This document shows positions 27,308 through 37,200 of a stretch of DNA of 64,000 bases, one piece after another. The notes beneath the pieces are model-generated. The model saw only the letters and a list, made by a program, of their open reading frames with translations, made no database searches and was not told the DNA's origin. The position numbers were made by a program, and so were the translations under genes. The stretch is from Thecamonas trahens ATCC 50062 (Eukaryota > Apusozoa > Apusomonadida > Apusomonadidae): positions 72,875-136,874 of the forward strand of contig NW_013657649.1 of assembly GCF_000142905.1 (NCBI RefSeq), given 5' to 3'. Numbering within the stretch: the stretch's first letter is position 1; each line of letters opens with the position of its first letter.

Positions 27308-29364
27308 TCACAGGCCCGGCTTGCCATTGAGGTCGATGCCTGACGCTCGCAGAACCTCCAGGTGGTGGGCGCGGTATGCCACGAGCTCCGGGTTGCGGAC
27401 AAGGGTGAAGGCAAGATGCCAACGGTTGCGCGCCCGCCGCGAGCGCGGCGGCTCCCGCCGGCGACAGTTGGCAGCATCGACCGGCACCAGCAGTGGAGTA
27501 GCCTCACCTCCGACGGGCATGACGCCGTATGCTGCAAACACCTCGGCAGCCGCCACAAACACCGGCGAGTTGTACTGGTGGTCAAGGAGGAGCATGCCGA
27601 CAAAGGCCGAGAACCCGGCGTCCCACGCCTCGTAGCCGCGCGGATAGGCCGGCACGTCTAGCCGCCAGAGCATGGCAAACTGAATGACCAGCGCCCAGAC
27701 CAGCCGCTTCACGGCAGCTGCAAGCCCAGTCGCCAAGTTGAGGTACGTCGAGAGGTAGTCGAAGAGCGAGAACCACCGCCGATTGCGGATGAGGCCGCCG
27801 TCGTCAAAGTAGACGGCCACAAAGACGCTGCGGAGGAGCCACCACACCACAGCATTGACGACAACTGTCGCCAGCAGATGCCGTGCCGCAGTCACCGCCC
27901 ACGACCGCACCGCCGGAACAAAGAACGTGAGGAGGCCAATGCCAAGCGCAAGAGTGAGAATGAACATGAGAACAAAGCTGCCGAGTACGAGGTGCACGAT
28001 GTGGTACGGCACAAAGTATGAGGCATCGGTGAGCGCAAACTGCCGCGGATCAAAGACGTACTTTCCGCGCCGCAGCTGCAAGATGAGCTGACGATACCGC
28101 CGAAACATGAGCCAGGTCATGAGAATCACCAGTACAAACATGATGATTGCGCCAAGACCGAGCGCGAGTGCACTTGCCTTGCTTACCCCACCCCAGGGGC
28201 CGGGCATCTCGCTTGCTACCTTCCAACCTTCGATGGCGTAGTAAATGCCCAGGACGGTGATGACGAGGACAAGGTAAGCGCCCGATGCAGCGGCAAACAG
28301 CAGCCGCTGCGGAAAGTAGACTACAGCCCACCACGGCGTGGCGGTAGACTCGTTGCGTGTACGCCAGGCGTTATGCGCGGCCACGCACCATCGAGTCACA
28401 GCGGCCACAAACTGCTCTGCCAGCACCACAAAGTAGAGCTTGCAACGCACAGCAGCTGACGGCTCATGATGAAGCTCACGCTCGGTCTCATTCCAGGTGT
28501 GGTACCACGGCGAGAAGACTGGCCGCGGCAGACCCATGCCAACAACAGTCATGATCGGCGGCGGCGGTGGCTTACCTCGGCTGCGCACGTCGTCATCCTG
28601 GCTCGCCTCCGATCCACCGCTCCAAGATGACACCTCTTCCCACTCCCCTAGCGCCGCAACAGGAGCATGCCAAGACGGCCGGGCAAGGCGCGGGTCGAGC
28701 AGCGCCGTCGTGTAGGTTCGTGCCCACGTGCGATGGCTGACGGCGAAGCCGGAGCCATCCACGGCGGCGGTGCCCTTGGTGGCGCGCAGGCAAGCGAGAA
28801 CGAGATGGCCGGCACCTACGGCAGCCAAGCAGGCCATCGAGCCCCAGATAAAACCACAGCCCACGGCGAGTTGTGCGGAGCGGCAAGGTAGAAGAGCCAG
28901 ACGACGACGACGACAGAGGCGGTCCCTAGCGCGGAGGTGAGGGCAGCGGTGGCCGAGCGGCCCGATCCGGCGCCGGAGAAGACGCAGCTATGCATGAGGA
29001 GGGTGGAGAGGGCAGTGGCAAGGAGAATGTTGTACATGCCGGTGGCGGTTCCCTTGTTGTGCTCGATCTCCACCGGCGGCGATCCCGGGCCGGTGGCGTT
29101 GGCCGGAAGCCACTCGGTGACCTCGCCGACGGCCATAGAGGCCAGAGCGAGTGGATAGCCGATGGCGAGAGCGGCAGCAAAGACAGAGACCATAGCCGCC
29201 ACCGTCAGCCATCGCCAGGTCACATTATCCTCGACCAGATCCAGCGGCATTGCGTTCCGCCTCGCATCCTCCGCCGGCCACCGCAGCCTCGCCCTGCTCG
29301 GCCGTCCTCCCCCGCTGCTCCCGTCGGCATCGCCGCCCGCCCCACCACCTCCACCACGGGCCAT
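27308..29364 (-). CDS. Multi-pass membrane protein, STRA6-like (one apparent frameshift near 28,861)
   Basis: About 686 residues with nine to ten membrane segments once two overlapping frames are joined. The N-terminal part (from 29364) has three membrane segments and ends in WLFYLAAPHNSPW. The longer part follows with CGFIWGSMACLAAVG, a soluble loop, then segments such as YLVLVITVLGIYYAI and HIVHLVLGSFVLMFIL. Adding one G to the GGG (minus strand) at 28860-28862 joins the frames as SPWGCGFIWG. Length, the charged motif RRYRQLILQLRRG and the late motif WDAGFSAFVGMLLLDHQYNSPV recall the STRA6 (retinol-uptake receptor) family in protists and animals. That assignment is from memory of the family pattern and is tentative; transported ligand unknown. 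Confidence 0.55.
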
Positions 29365-29796
29365 TCCCTGAGCCCTGCTTCCGCCTCTGTCTCACCCGCA
29401 CCGTGACCCTGCATGCACGCCGGGTGTATGTGTGCGGGGTGTGGGGTGTGGGGTGCTGTTGTCGGACTGCTCGACGGGGGCTCCACTGGCTTGTGCGTGT
29501 GGGCCATGCGTGCCGCCGTGTGCCGTGGCCGGTTGCCGTCACGGCATGGCGGTGGTTTTCGGCGACGTGGCCTGCACGAGGATTTCGGCGGGTGCAGAGG
29601 CCAATGGAGGACGGGATGTCGTGAGGAGGGAGGCGAGGAGTGCACAGGCGCGTTTGCAATCTCCAGCCTGCTGACACGATGTGTACGGGTAGATGCGGTA
29701 TCGGTCGCGGCTACGAGCCGTGCTCGTGATCTCGTCTTTATCACCGCGAGAATGTAGGCCGTATCACCTACAGTGCTGACGGCAAGCGTGGCTGAC
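29365..29796. other. Intergenic, no gene seen
   Basis: 432 bp between the start of the STRA6-like gene and the 3' end of the next minus-strand gene. It has short GTGGGGTGTGGGG tracts near the left end. Open frames here lack recognisable features. It should include the promoter of the STRA6-like gene. Confidence 0.5.
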
Positions 29797-31233
29797 CTAC
29801 TTGTCCGTGGGAACGAGCGCAACTGGCCCGGCATCATCAGCGACCTCGTCGAGATGGAGAAAAGCCGCGAGATCGGGCGTGTTGGCCAGGCCTGAGGCCA
29901 GGCCCTTGGTCTCCGCGATGGCGGTGTCACGCATCAGCAGCTCGCCGTCGGCCTTGAGCAGGTCCGCGTCAGTGACGTAGAGATAGGTGAAGAAGGAGAT
30001 AAAGCCGACGACATGGCCGCCGATCCACATAGGAGCCCAGGCGTCGACGGCGGGCATGATGAAGATTAGCGGGTAGAGGGCGAGCATCGAGCCGGTGTGG
30101 AAGGCCATGAGCGGGAGTGGATCGTCGACCTGGCGCCGGACATAGTTGTAGAGGGTGACCATGCCGCCGACAACGCAGATGGGAACGAGCGAAGTGACGA
30201 GCGAGGTGCGGAGCGCAGCACGGGCGATTGCCTGCGAGCTCTCGCCTGCCCGGAACGCCTGCAGCGCACCCCACGCGCCACCGCCCAGCGCAGTGTGCAG
30301 GTAGAGGAGCAGGCCTGAGTCTGCAATGCTGTCGCCGGCCGAGGCCAGCCACGACGCCTGCGTCGCCCGCGCCGATTCTGCCAATTTGTCCAGCCGGGCC
30401 AGCAGCTCCGGCCGCTCGACGCCAATCTTGCTCGCAGTCTCTGGCCGTTCAAGGGCAGCAATGGCCAGCGCAGCAGCGGCCTTATCAAAGGCGCGACGGC
30501 GGATGTAAATGTTGTCGCTTGCGTTGGCCAGGGCGCTGTGGACGTGAACGTTGTCAACAAGGGCGGCGGCGAGCGGCTCGTCGGCAGGCGTGTTGGCGAC
30601 TAGATGGGCAAGTGCCGACGCCAGGTTCTTGCGGACCACCAGCGTCATGCTCTTGTCCTCCGCAATGTGAGCCATGGCAGTGACCACGTCCGAGTCAAGC
30701 ACGGAGGCGCGGACTTGCGGCGCCGCAGCCTGGCACACATTGTCGAGGGTCTTGGACGCAGCGTTGCGCATGCTGAGCTCCGGCGCAAGGGCAGCGACGC
30801 GCAGAAGCTGGCGAAGCACCTCAGGTTCGCGGGCGAGGACAGCCTTGAGCGCGTCGTTAGTCCCACTAGCAGCCGCCAGACCCTCCAGATCGTCCTCCTG
30901 AAGCCGGCTCCAGTGGCGGCCCGCCACCAGCTGCGGCGCGGTGGCAAGCAGATATGCCGTATCGTCGCCGTCGGCCATGTACACCCCATACGATCCTGCC
31001 GCCACCGCAAAGGCCACAGACGCCGCTACCACCCCGCGCCGCGTAAAGGTCGGGAACACGCCTCCGCCGCCGCCACCTCCGCTGTCGCCACCGCCGCCTG
31101 ACGCTTCACGCCGCCGCGCCGCTTCCACCGCCGCCCTGGCCTGCGCGTGCCCGCTTCGCAATGGCATGGCCCGCCCAGCAACTGCGGCATGCGTCATAGC
31201 CTGTGCCACGCACCGACTCACTCTGGCGAGCAT
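29797..31233 (-). CDS. Probable mitochondrial ARM-like, membrane-anchored protein of unknown function
   Basis: I do not recognise this family. The 478-residue protein begins MLARVSRCVAQAMTHAAVAGRAM, which is Arg/Ala-rich without acidic residues and looks like a mitochondrial presequence. A Gly run and a hydrophobic segment (VVAASVAFAVAAGSYGVYM) follow. Residues of about 110-300 form Leu/Ala-rich helical repeats resembling ARM/HEAT repeats (LRQLLRVAALAPELSMRNAASK). Three hydrophobic segments close the protein (TSLVPICVVGGMVTLYNY, SMLALYPLIFIMPAV, IGGHVVGFISFFTYLYV). The frame is open to 31620 but the extra part is translated minisatellite (Pro/His/Ser), so the ATG at 31233 is preferred. Confidence 0.7.
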   Translation of the reverse strand: MLARVSRCVAQAMTHAAVAGRAMPLRSGHAQARAAVEAARRREASGGGGDSGGGGGGGVFPTFTRRGVVAASVAFAVAAGSYGVYMADGDDTAYLLATAPQLVAGRHWSRLQEDDLEGLAAASGTNDALKAVLAREPEVLRQLLRVAALAPELSMRNAASKTLDNVCQAAAPQVRASVLDSDVVTAMAHIAEDKSMTLVVRKNLASALAHLVANTPADEPLAAALVDNVHVHSALANASDNIYIRRRAFDKAAAALAIAALERPETASKIGVERPELLARLDKLAESARATQASWLASAGDSIADSGLLLYLHTALGGGAWGALQAFRAGESSQAIARAALRTSLVTSLVPICVVGGMVTLYNYVRRQVDDPLPLMAFHTGSMLALYPLIFIMPAVDAWAPMWIGGHVVGFISFFTYLYVTDADLLKADGELLMRDTAIAETKGLASGLANTPDLAAFLHLDEVADDAGPVALVPTDK

Positions 31234-31284
31234 GGTTTGGCTGAGTGAGGTGGTCGGCGTGTGGGTCTGGGGTGGTGATCGATG

Positions 31285-31490
31285 GAGTGGTGATGGAAGG
31301 GGAGGGGCTGGTGGTGGTGATGGAAGGGGGAGGGGCTGGTGATCGTGATGGGGTGGTGTTCGATGGGGGAGGGGCTGGTGGCGGTGTTCGATGGGGGAGG
31401 GGCTGGTGATGGTGTTCGATGGGGGAGGGGCTGGTGGTGGCGATGGATGGGGGAGGGGCTGGTGATGGTGTTCGATGGGGAGGCTGTGGC
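31285..31490. repeat. 28-bp minisatellite upstream of the mitochondrial-type gene
   Basis: The unit GATGGGGGAGGGGCTGGT plus GATGGTGTTC is repeated at 31362-31389, 31390-31417, 31418-31445 and 31446-31473 with few changes. More degenerate copies extend left to about 31290. Related CCATCACCAGCCCC sequence flanks the other repeat copy at about 50,500-50,590. Confidence 0.85.
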
Positions 31491-31544
31491 TTGAGCCACC
31501 AAAACAGCATTTCGCGACCTTTTCCTGGTGTTGGCGCAACGCGG

Positions 31545-32908
31545 AGGGAGGCGTGACCTTCTTGTGCAACTCCATGCATGTACGGTACAACAGTGCCTGG
31601 CGAGGCATGGTGCTATCCACATGGCACTGTCCCCCACCTCGTGTCTATCCCTCTCCGATGTGCTCTTTCGGTGCCGCAGTCTGCCTCTCCTTCCGAGCGC
31701 GCATGCGTCGGAAAACGATCACACAGGTTGATCAAGCCCGCCATGCCCTACTCACGGTCACACGCACCAGACGAGCTCTCGGACATAGGGATCGCACTAC
31801 TCCCTTCAGAGCTCGTGCTGCTGCCCTCCGAGGTCGTCTGCTTCCGCGAGCTGCTGGTGTCGTTGGTGGCCATCGTCATGGGCATGATGCCCGCGCTAGC
31901 AAGTTGCACCGTCAGCTTGTGAATGGTGCTTTCCTGCTCGCGAATGGTGTCCGCAGCCTCCGTCGCCTCCGTCGCCTGCTTCGCAATGGTGCTCGCCTGC
32001 TTCGCGAATGGTGTTCGCAGCCTCCGTCGCTCGCTTCGTAAATATGCTCGCCTGCTTCCGCATGGGTGCTCTCTCATAGGAATCGATCTGTTTATTAAGC
32101 ACCTTCAGCAACACCTGATCCGTCTCCCAATTGTATGCTGGCCATGGCTTCCTATCGAGTCAAGTATATTGTCACTTCCATCTACCGCCCGGCCCTCCGT
32201 CCACTCGGCCCGTGTCGTTGTGGCCCATCGTCATGGGCATGATGCCCGCCGCTAGCAAGTTGCACCGTCAGCTTGTGAATGGTGCTTTCCTGCTCGCGAA
32301 TGATGATGCCCGCGCTAGCAAGTTGCATCCTCAGCTCGCGAATGGTACTCTTCAGCTCGCGAATGGTGTCCGCAGCCTCCGTCGCCTGCTTCGCAATGGT
32401 GCTCGCCTGCTTCGCAATGGTGCTCTCCAAGGCATCGATCCGCTTAGTCAGCACCTTCAGCAACACCTGGTTCGTCTCCGATTTGGATGCTGCCATGGCT
32501 CCTATCGAGTCAAGTATATCGCCACTTCCACCACCGCCGGCCCTCCGCCACTCGGCCCGTGCCACTCGCCGCAGCATGCGCTCCCCTACGCCGCGACGCG
32601 TCCGCCATCGCCGCCGTCGCCGCTCCAAGTCACGCCGCCGGCATCTGCATCCGCGTTGTTCGCCAGCCTTTCCCTCCTCGCCTTTCCCATCCAGCGCTGC
32701 CAGCTCTGCCTCCTCTCCCACGCCATCGGCCACCACCTCGAGCACTACCACCGCATCGTCGTCTTGCTTGCCGTCCTTGTTGGCCTGTCTCTCACAGCCA
32801 TGGACATTGTTGTCGTCCGCCACCGCCTCCGACCTGTACCCCCGCCCCGGCCCTTCCACCGAGGTCATACCCGCCCCCGCCAATAGAGTATGTAATGCAG
32901 GGCGGGTG

Positions 32909-32945
<37 letters not shown>

Positions 32946-33015
32946 TGGGTGGGTGGGTGGGTGTGGGTGACGCATAGTCGGTCAGGAACAAATGCCAGTA
33001 TGCTCACCAGCACAC
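31545..33015 (-). repeat. Dispersed modular repeat, copy A (two partial units in tandem)
   Basis: Nearly the same sequence occurs inverted at 50597-51693. Read on the minus strand, copy A begins near 33015 with a conserved 50-bp end and a GT/GTGGG tract. The first constant part follows, then a variable coiled-coil part ending near 32,240. A second, shorter unit starts inside the element (near 32,215) and runs to the shared 3' constant part at 31545-31900. A frame on the minus strand encodes Ala/Lys/Gln/Thr-rich heptad-like repeats (IAKQASTIAKQATEAADT). The other strand has a 32.6-32.9 kb frame with hydrophobic segments. The left limit is uncertain because copy B runs into a gap. No transposase, reverse transcriptase or terminal inverted repeat was recognised. 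Confidence 0.8.
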
Positions 33016-33342
33016 GGCGCAGCCAGTGATTGATCGGTTGGGCGACGGGCTGAGCTAGGCCACCGGCCAAATCTGGCCAAGGCTGTGGTTGTAGCTTTAC
33101 CAATCTACTTGCTTGTCATTGTGCCTGGCCTTGCATCAAGCCCTACACTTTGCGAGTCATCAGCCATTGGATAAGGCCACTACAACAGCGGTCCAGGCAG
33201 GATCCACGTCACATCAGCCGTCACATACAGGCCACCGCCGTTACGTACCATTGAGCTCGCTCAGACACGCGAGGAAGTAAACGTTTCGGCAGGCTTGCCA
33301 TGCGTGATTAGCCACCACTGTGACATCACATCACCATATCCA
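33016..33342. other. Intergenic, no gene seen
   Basis: 327 bp between the right end of repeat copy A and the 3' end of the small membrane-protein gene. Composition is unremarkable and I see no RNA-gene signature. Confidence 0.5.
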
Positions 33343-34103
33343 CTACACAGGGCTCGACGCCTTGCGCTCACGGAAAGTGTTGATGAGCTTGATAAAGAGG
33401 ATCGGCAGGCGGATGGTGACAAAAGCAATCATAAAGTAGTAGTACGAGATGAGGACCGAGTGGGTGTTGCGCGGCGTGAGCGCCACATACAGCACGATGT
33501 AGCCGAGCTGGACGCCGACGTCAAGAACCCGCGAGGCGAACGAAGCCTGAGGCGCCGTCGAGACAAGAAGGTACTCCATAGCATGCGGGTGCTCGCCGCC
33601 CCCGGTCCCACTACCTTCCTCCGCACTCCCACCACCGATCCCACCCACCAGAGGCGTTTGCGCCGCCCAGGATCCCTCGCGTGCTCTTGCCGCAATGGAA
33701 AATGTTGACACAAACGGGTTGAACAGCGTCGCGGCCGTCCGCCGCTGGTTGCCCACATACAGCCACAGCAGGATCGTCAGTGGAATGAACCACTTGTCCG
33801 TCTCGGTAAACTTGCCCACCTGCGAAAAGGCCGAGATGAAAATCGAGCCGCAGATGCCGAGGAACCTATCGCCGGCCATCCACCCGCGCCTCTTCCCTCT
33901 TATCAGCAATTGCCATCCGACGCCATTCAGCCCTTTCACTCGCGCACTTTGGCCACCTCTGGCCAACTCCGGTCCCACACCCACCCACACATGCCATCCA
34001 CCTACAGGTCCATGAACAGTTTGTCCGCAAAGAGTACCAGCTTGACTACCCGGTCACGTGCAAAGGTGACCGGGCTGGGGACCTTGAGTGTGATGCCTTT
34101 CAT
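33343..34103 (-). CDS. Small multi-pass membrane protein, two exons, unknown function
   Basis: Not recognised. The main exon encodes about four hydrophobic segments (LGICGSIFISAFSQVG, WFIPLTILLWLYVG, GVQLGYIVLYVALTP, YYYFMIAFVTIRLPIL) separated by a Gly/Ser-rich loop, and ends KLINTFRERKASSPV. The frame is open to 33990 without a convincing start. A better start lies at 34103: MKGITLKVPSPVTFARDRVV and on to ADKLFMD. It is then spliced from a GTAGGT donor at 34005 to a TAG acceptor at 33867-33866, joining in phase to FLGICGSIF. This gives a protein of about 207 residues. The splice model is my inference. Confidence 0.5.
33866..34005 (-). other. Predicted intron of the small membrane-protein gene (140 nt)
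   Basis: Donor GTAGGT (minus strand from 34005) and acceptor GATAG (ending 33866). Without it, exon 1 reads into TAG immediately after FMDL. Other acceptors in the same frame exist a few bases upstream, so the 3' side is approximate. Confidence 0.4.
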
Positions 34104-34255
34104 TGTTCCCTGCGGTCAGAGTAAAGTGCGATAGGGCGGTGTGGTGTGGGGCGCTTCGGCCTGCTTTGTTGCCTGCCGCACGGCGGCGGGTGGTGGTGCG
34201 TCATGCTGACATGGCCCCACCCAGCCGGCCGAAGACGCGCGTGCGATACAGCTCG

Positions 34256-37200
34256 TTACACAAACGGTGCCCAACCAAAGAAGATCTGCGAAAGGAGCTC
34301 GTCGGACCGGGCTTCCAGAATCAACTTGTTGACCTGGCCTGAGATCGAGAGGAGCTCGCCGTCTTCAAAGCCCTGCAGCTTTTGCTTGACTCGCATTACC
34401 ACTCGTTCCGCTTCCTTGGCTGACGCCGGTGCGCCGCCTGCACTCCCACCAGCACTGGCGGCTTCGAGCGCAGCGAGCTCCGACTCGTTGTCGTTGCCGC
34501 GGTTCTGGAGCTGGCACTTTTTGACCGGCGCGAGCGACCAGCGGTAGAGCGGATCGTGGACAAGGACGTCAAGAATCGTCACCAAGAGCTCCTGCGAGGT
34601 CCGGAGAACCCGCAGCATCGCCTCACATGACGCCCGGAACAGGCCCTCAACCCCAGTGGCACCCATGCCGTCTACAACATCGGCGGTCAGCCTAAACGGC
34701 ACAAGCTCGGGCACCGAAAGCACGCGGCCCTGCTCAAACGCCACTCCCAGATCGATGTGCACCACTTCGCCGCTCGAAGAGTCTAGCAAAATGTTGAACG
34801 AGTGCCGGTCGCCGATGCCCAGCACATATCCGACCATCGAGTTGGCCGCCACAGACCGGGTGTATGCGCTCCGCCGCGCAAACCACTCCACCGCGTCCGG
34901 ATACCGCTCGAGGAAGAACTTGTGCAGGACAGGCGTAAAGTTTTCCTTGATCTGCCGGAACATCGTCAGCTTGTCCTCACGGCTTCCTTCCGCCACTCGC
35001 TTCATCATCTTGAGCGCAGACGAGTACGTCAGCTCCTCAGGATGGTATCGCCCGTGCGCCGAGTCGGACCACACTCTTGACACCGGCTTGAACAGATACT
35101 CGCCGAGCGGGACAGTCGAATCGACAAACTCAAGAAACCCAGCCCGTGGCGCAAGTGGCACAATCTTGTACGTGCGCACGTGCAGCTGGCGCGCCCGTGC
35201 CGAGCCGCGCCCGTGCAGCACCGCGTTGACCAGGCCAAACACCTGCTGCATCACCGCATCCTGTCGCATGTCATCCCGGCCCTTGACAAGCTGCCGATAC
35301 GCCCGTCCGTCACTTCCTCGCAACATCACAATCTTGGGCATGTTGATGCCCGACGCCACGTCAAATGCATCCTCAAACGACTCCACGCGGCACGTCGCCA
35401 TACTCGCCGTCCGACGCGAGGCTCAGCGCCAAAGACGGCACCGCCAAGAGCCCCAGCTCGAGCTTGTTCAGCTCTGCCATCTGCGCCGCCGCCGCCGTTG
35501 AGGAAAACGCCTGCGGCAGCCGCCGTTGCTCCTGCGTAACAGGCAGCTCCGAAATGACCAGATACATCTCCACCAGCATCTCCATCGTTGCCACCAGCCC
35601 GCGCGGCAGCTGGGCCTGCAGCCGCCGAAGCAGCGCCTGCGCCGCTGCGGTCTTCACCTGGTTGGTCTGGAACGACGACGACGCCCCGGCGGCTCGCTCG
35701 CCGTTGGCGAGTGCAAACACTTGGTACAAGACGTGGTACGGGTGCTCCAACGCCATCCGCTCCACAAGCTTTCCCAGCACCGCCTGGAACCCGGAGCCAT
35801 CCTCGCTTCCCAGCCGCGAGCTGATCTGGTACACCAGCGGCACAAACTTGAACGAAGCTACATTGCCGATCCGCTCACCCACACGAATGTTGACCTCACG
35901 GTCGTCTGCGTGTTCGAACCAGAGCGAGCAGAGCCGAAACACCCGCAGATCTGCCTCAGAGCCCCAAGCCAGACACGAGAGGTATGCATCTAGCGCTTTG
36001 TCGCGCAGCACGCTCCGCGACTTGGCCAGCACGCGCAGCCGCGCCTCGTCCACACCTAACTCCTTTGTCCGCGCCCTGATGAGCCCTTGCAGAATCTTCT
36101 TGCGATCTTTTTGCGTGCCTCGACTCGAGCTCTTTCGGCGTACCTCCAGTTCGGCCAGCTGTTGCTTAAACTTGACAATCTCGGCCTTTCGGCGCTCGTG
36201 CAAGCGCCGGATCTCGCGGCCCTCATGCGACTGCTCCTGGTCCTTCAACGCCTGGTACATCTCATCTGTGTAACGCGCAATCGCCTCAAATGACGCCGTC
36301 ACCTCATGTCCGCTGCCCGCCGCCTCTAGTGTCCGCGCCCGCTCCAAGTACCGCTCGATGATGACCGACGACGACTCGCCACGCGTCTCCGACAGCCACG
36401 TCCCCATCAGCCGCAGCGCTGACGAGAGCACCTTGGTCTCGGCTTGGCTTCGCACCATGTTCTCCAGTCGCCCCACCAGCGCCCGCGCCCGCGCCACAGC
36501 CTTGCGCTTCTCGCCTAGCTGCCAGAACACCTTGGCCTCGTCAAGCGCGAGTTCACCGAGCGACTCGCCATTGCTGCTTCGCACTAGCCGCGCCACACCC
36601 ATCAGCGCCGTATTGTACTGCCCAGCCTCTGCCGCCCGCACGCTCAAGCTCCGCAGCACGCCTACCGCGGCCTTGCGTGCATTCGACGCGCTCAGCAGCC
36701 ACGCCTTGACCAACATCACCCGCTCCACAGCCTCAAACGGCGTCAGCGGTGCCACTCCGCCGGCAATCTCAAACTGAGGCCCGTCCATGTCCCAACTCCA
36801 CTCGCCGCTCGCCACTCCTTCCATTGCATTGATCACGTAGAGCTTAGGCAAGACGGCCAGCACGTCTGGCTTGATCACGCTGCCTACTCGTGTCTCGGTC
36901 CGCATCTCGCTCCGCACCTCGTGCTCGGCCACTCCGCCGCTGACAGACTCGATCACTCGCGCGCGCGCTGCGCGCAGCGACTGCGCCTGCTCCTCGGGCT
37001 TGCCGCGCTGCAACGCCGCCAATGCGCGTCCAAACTGCTCCTCGGACCCGACCTCACCGCGCAGCCTGACCTCGGGCTCAACTGCACTTGCTGCTCCGGC
37101 CACCTCGCAAACGCTACGCCACACAGACTCGCGCCACGCCCGCCCGGCGGCCAGCTCGCGGACAGACCTCGGCACCTCTCGATCGCCCATCGCCTGTAGG

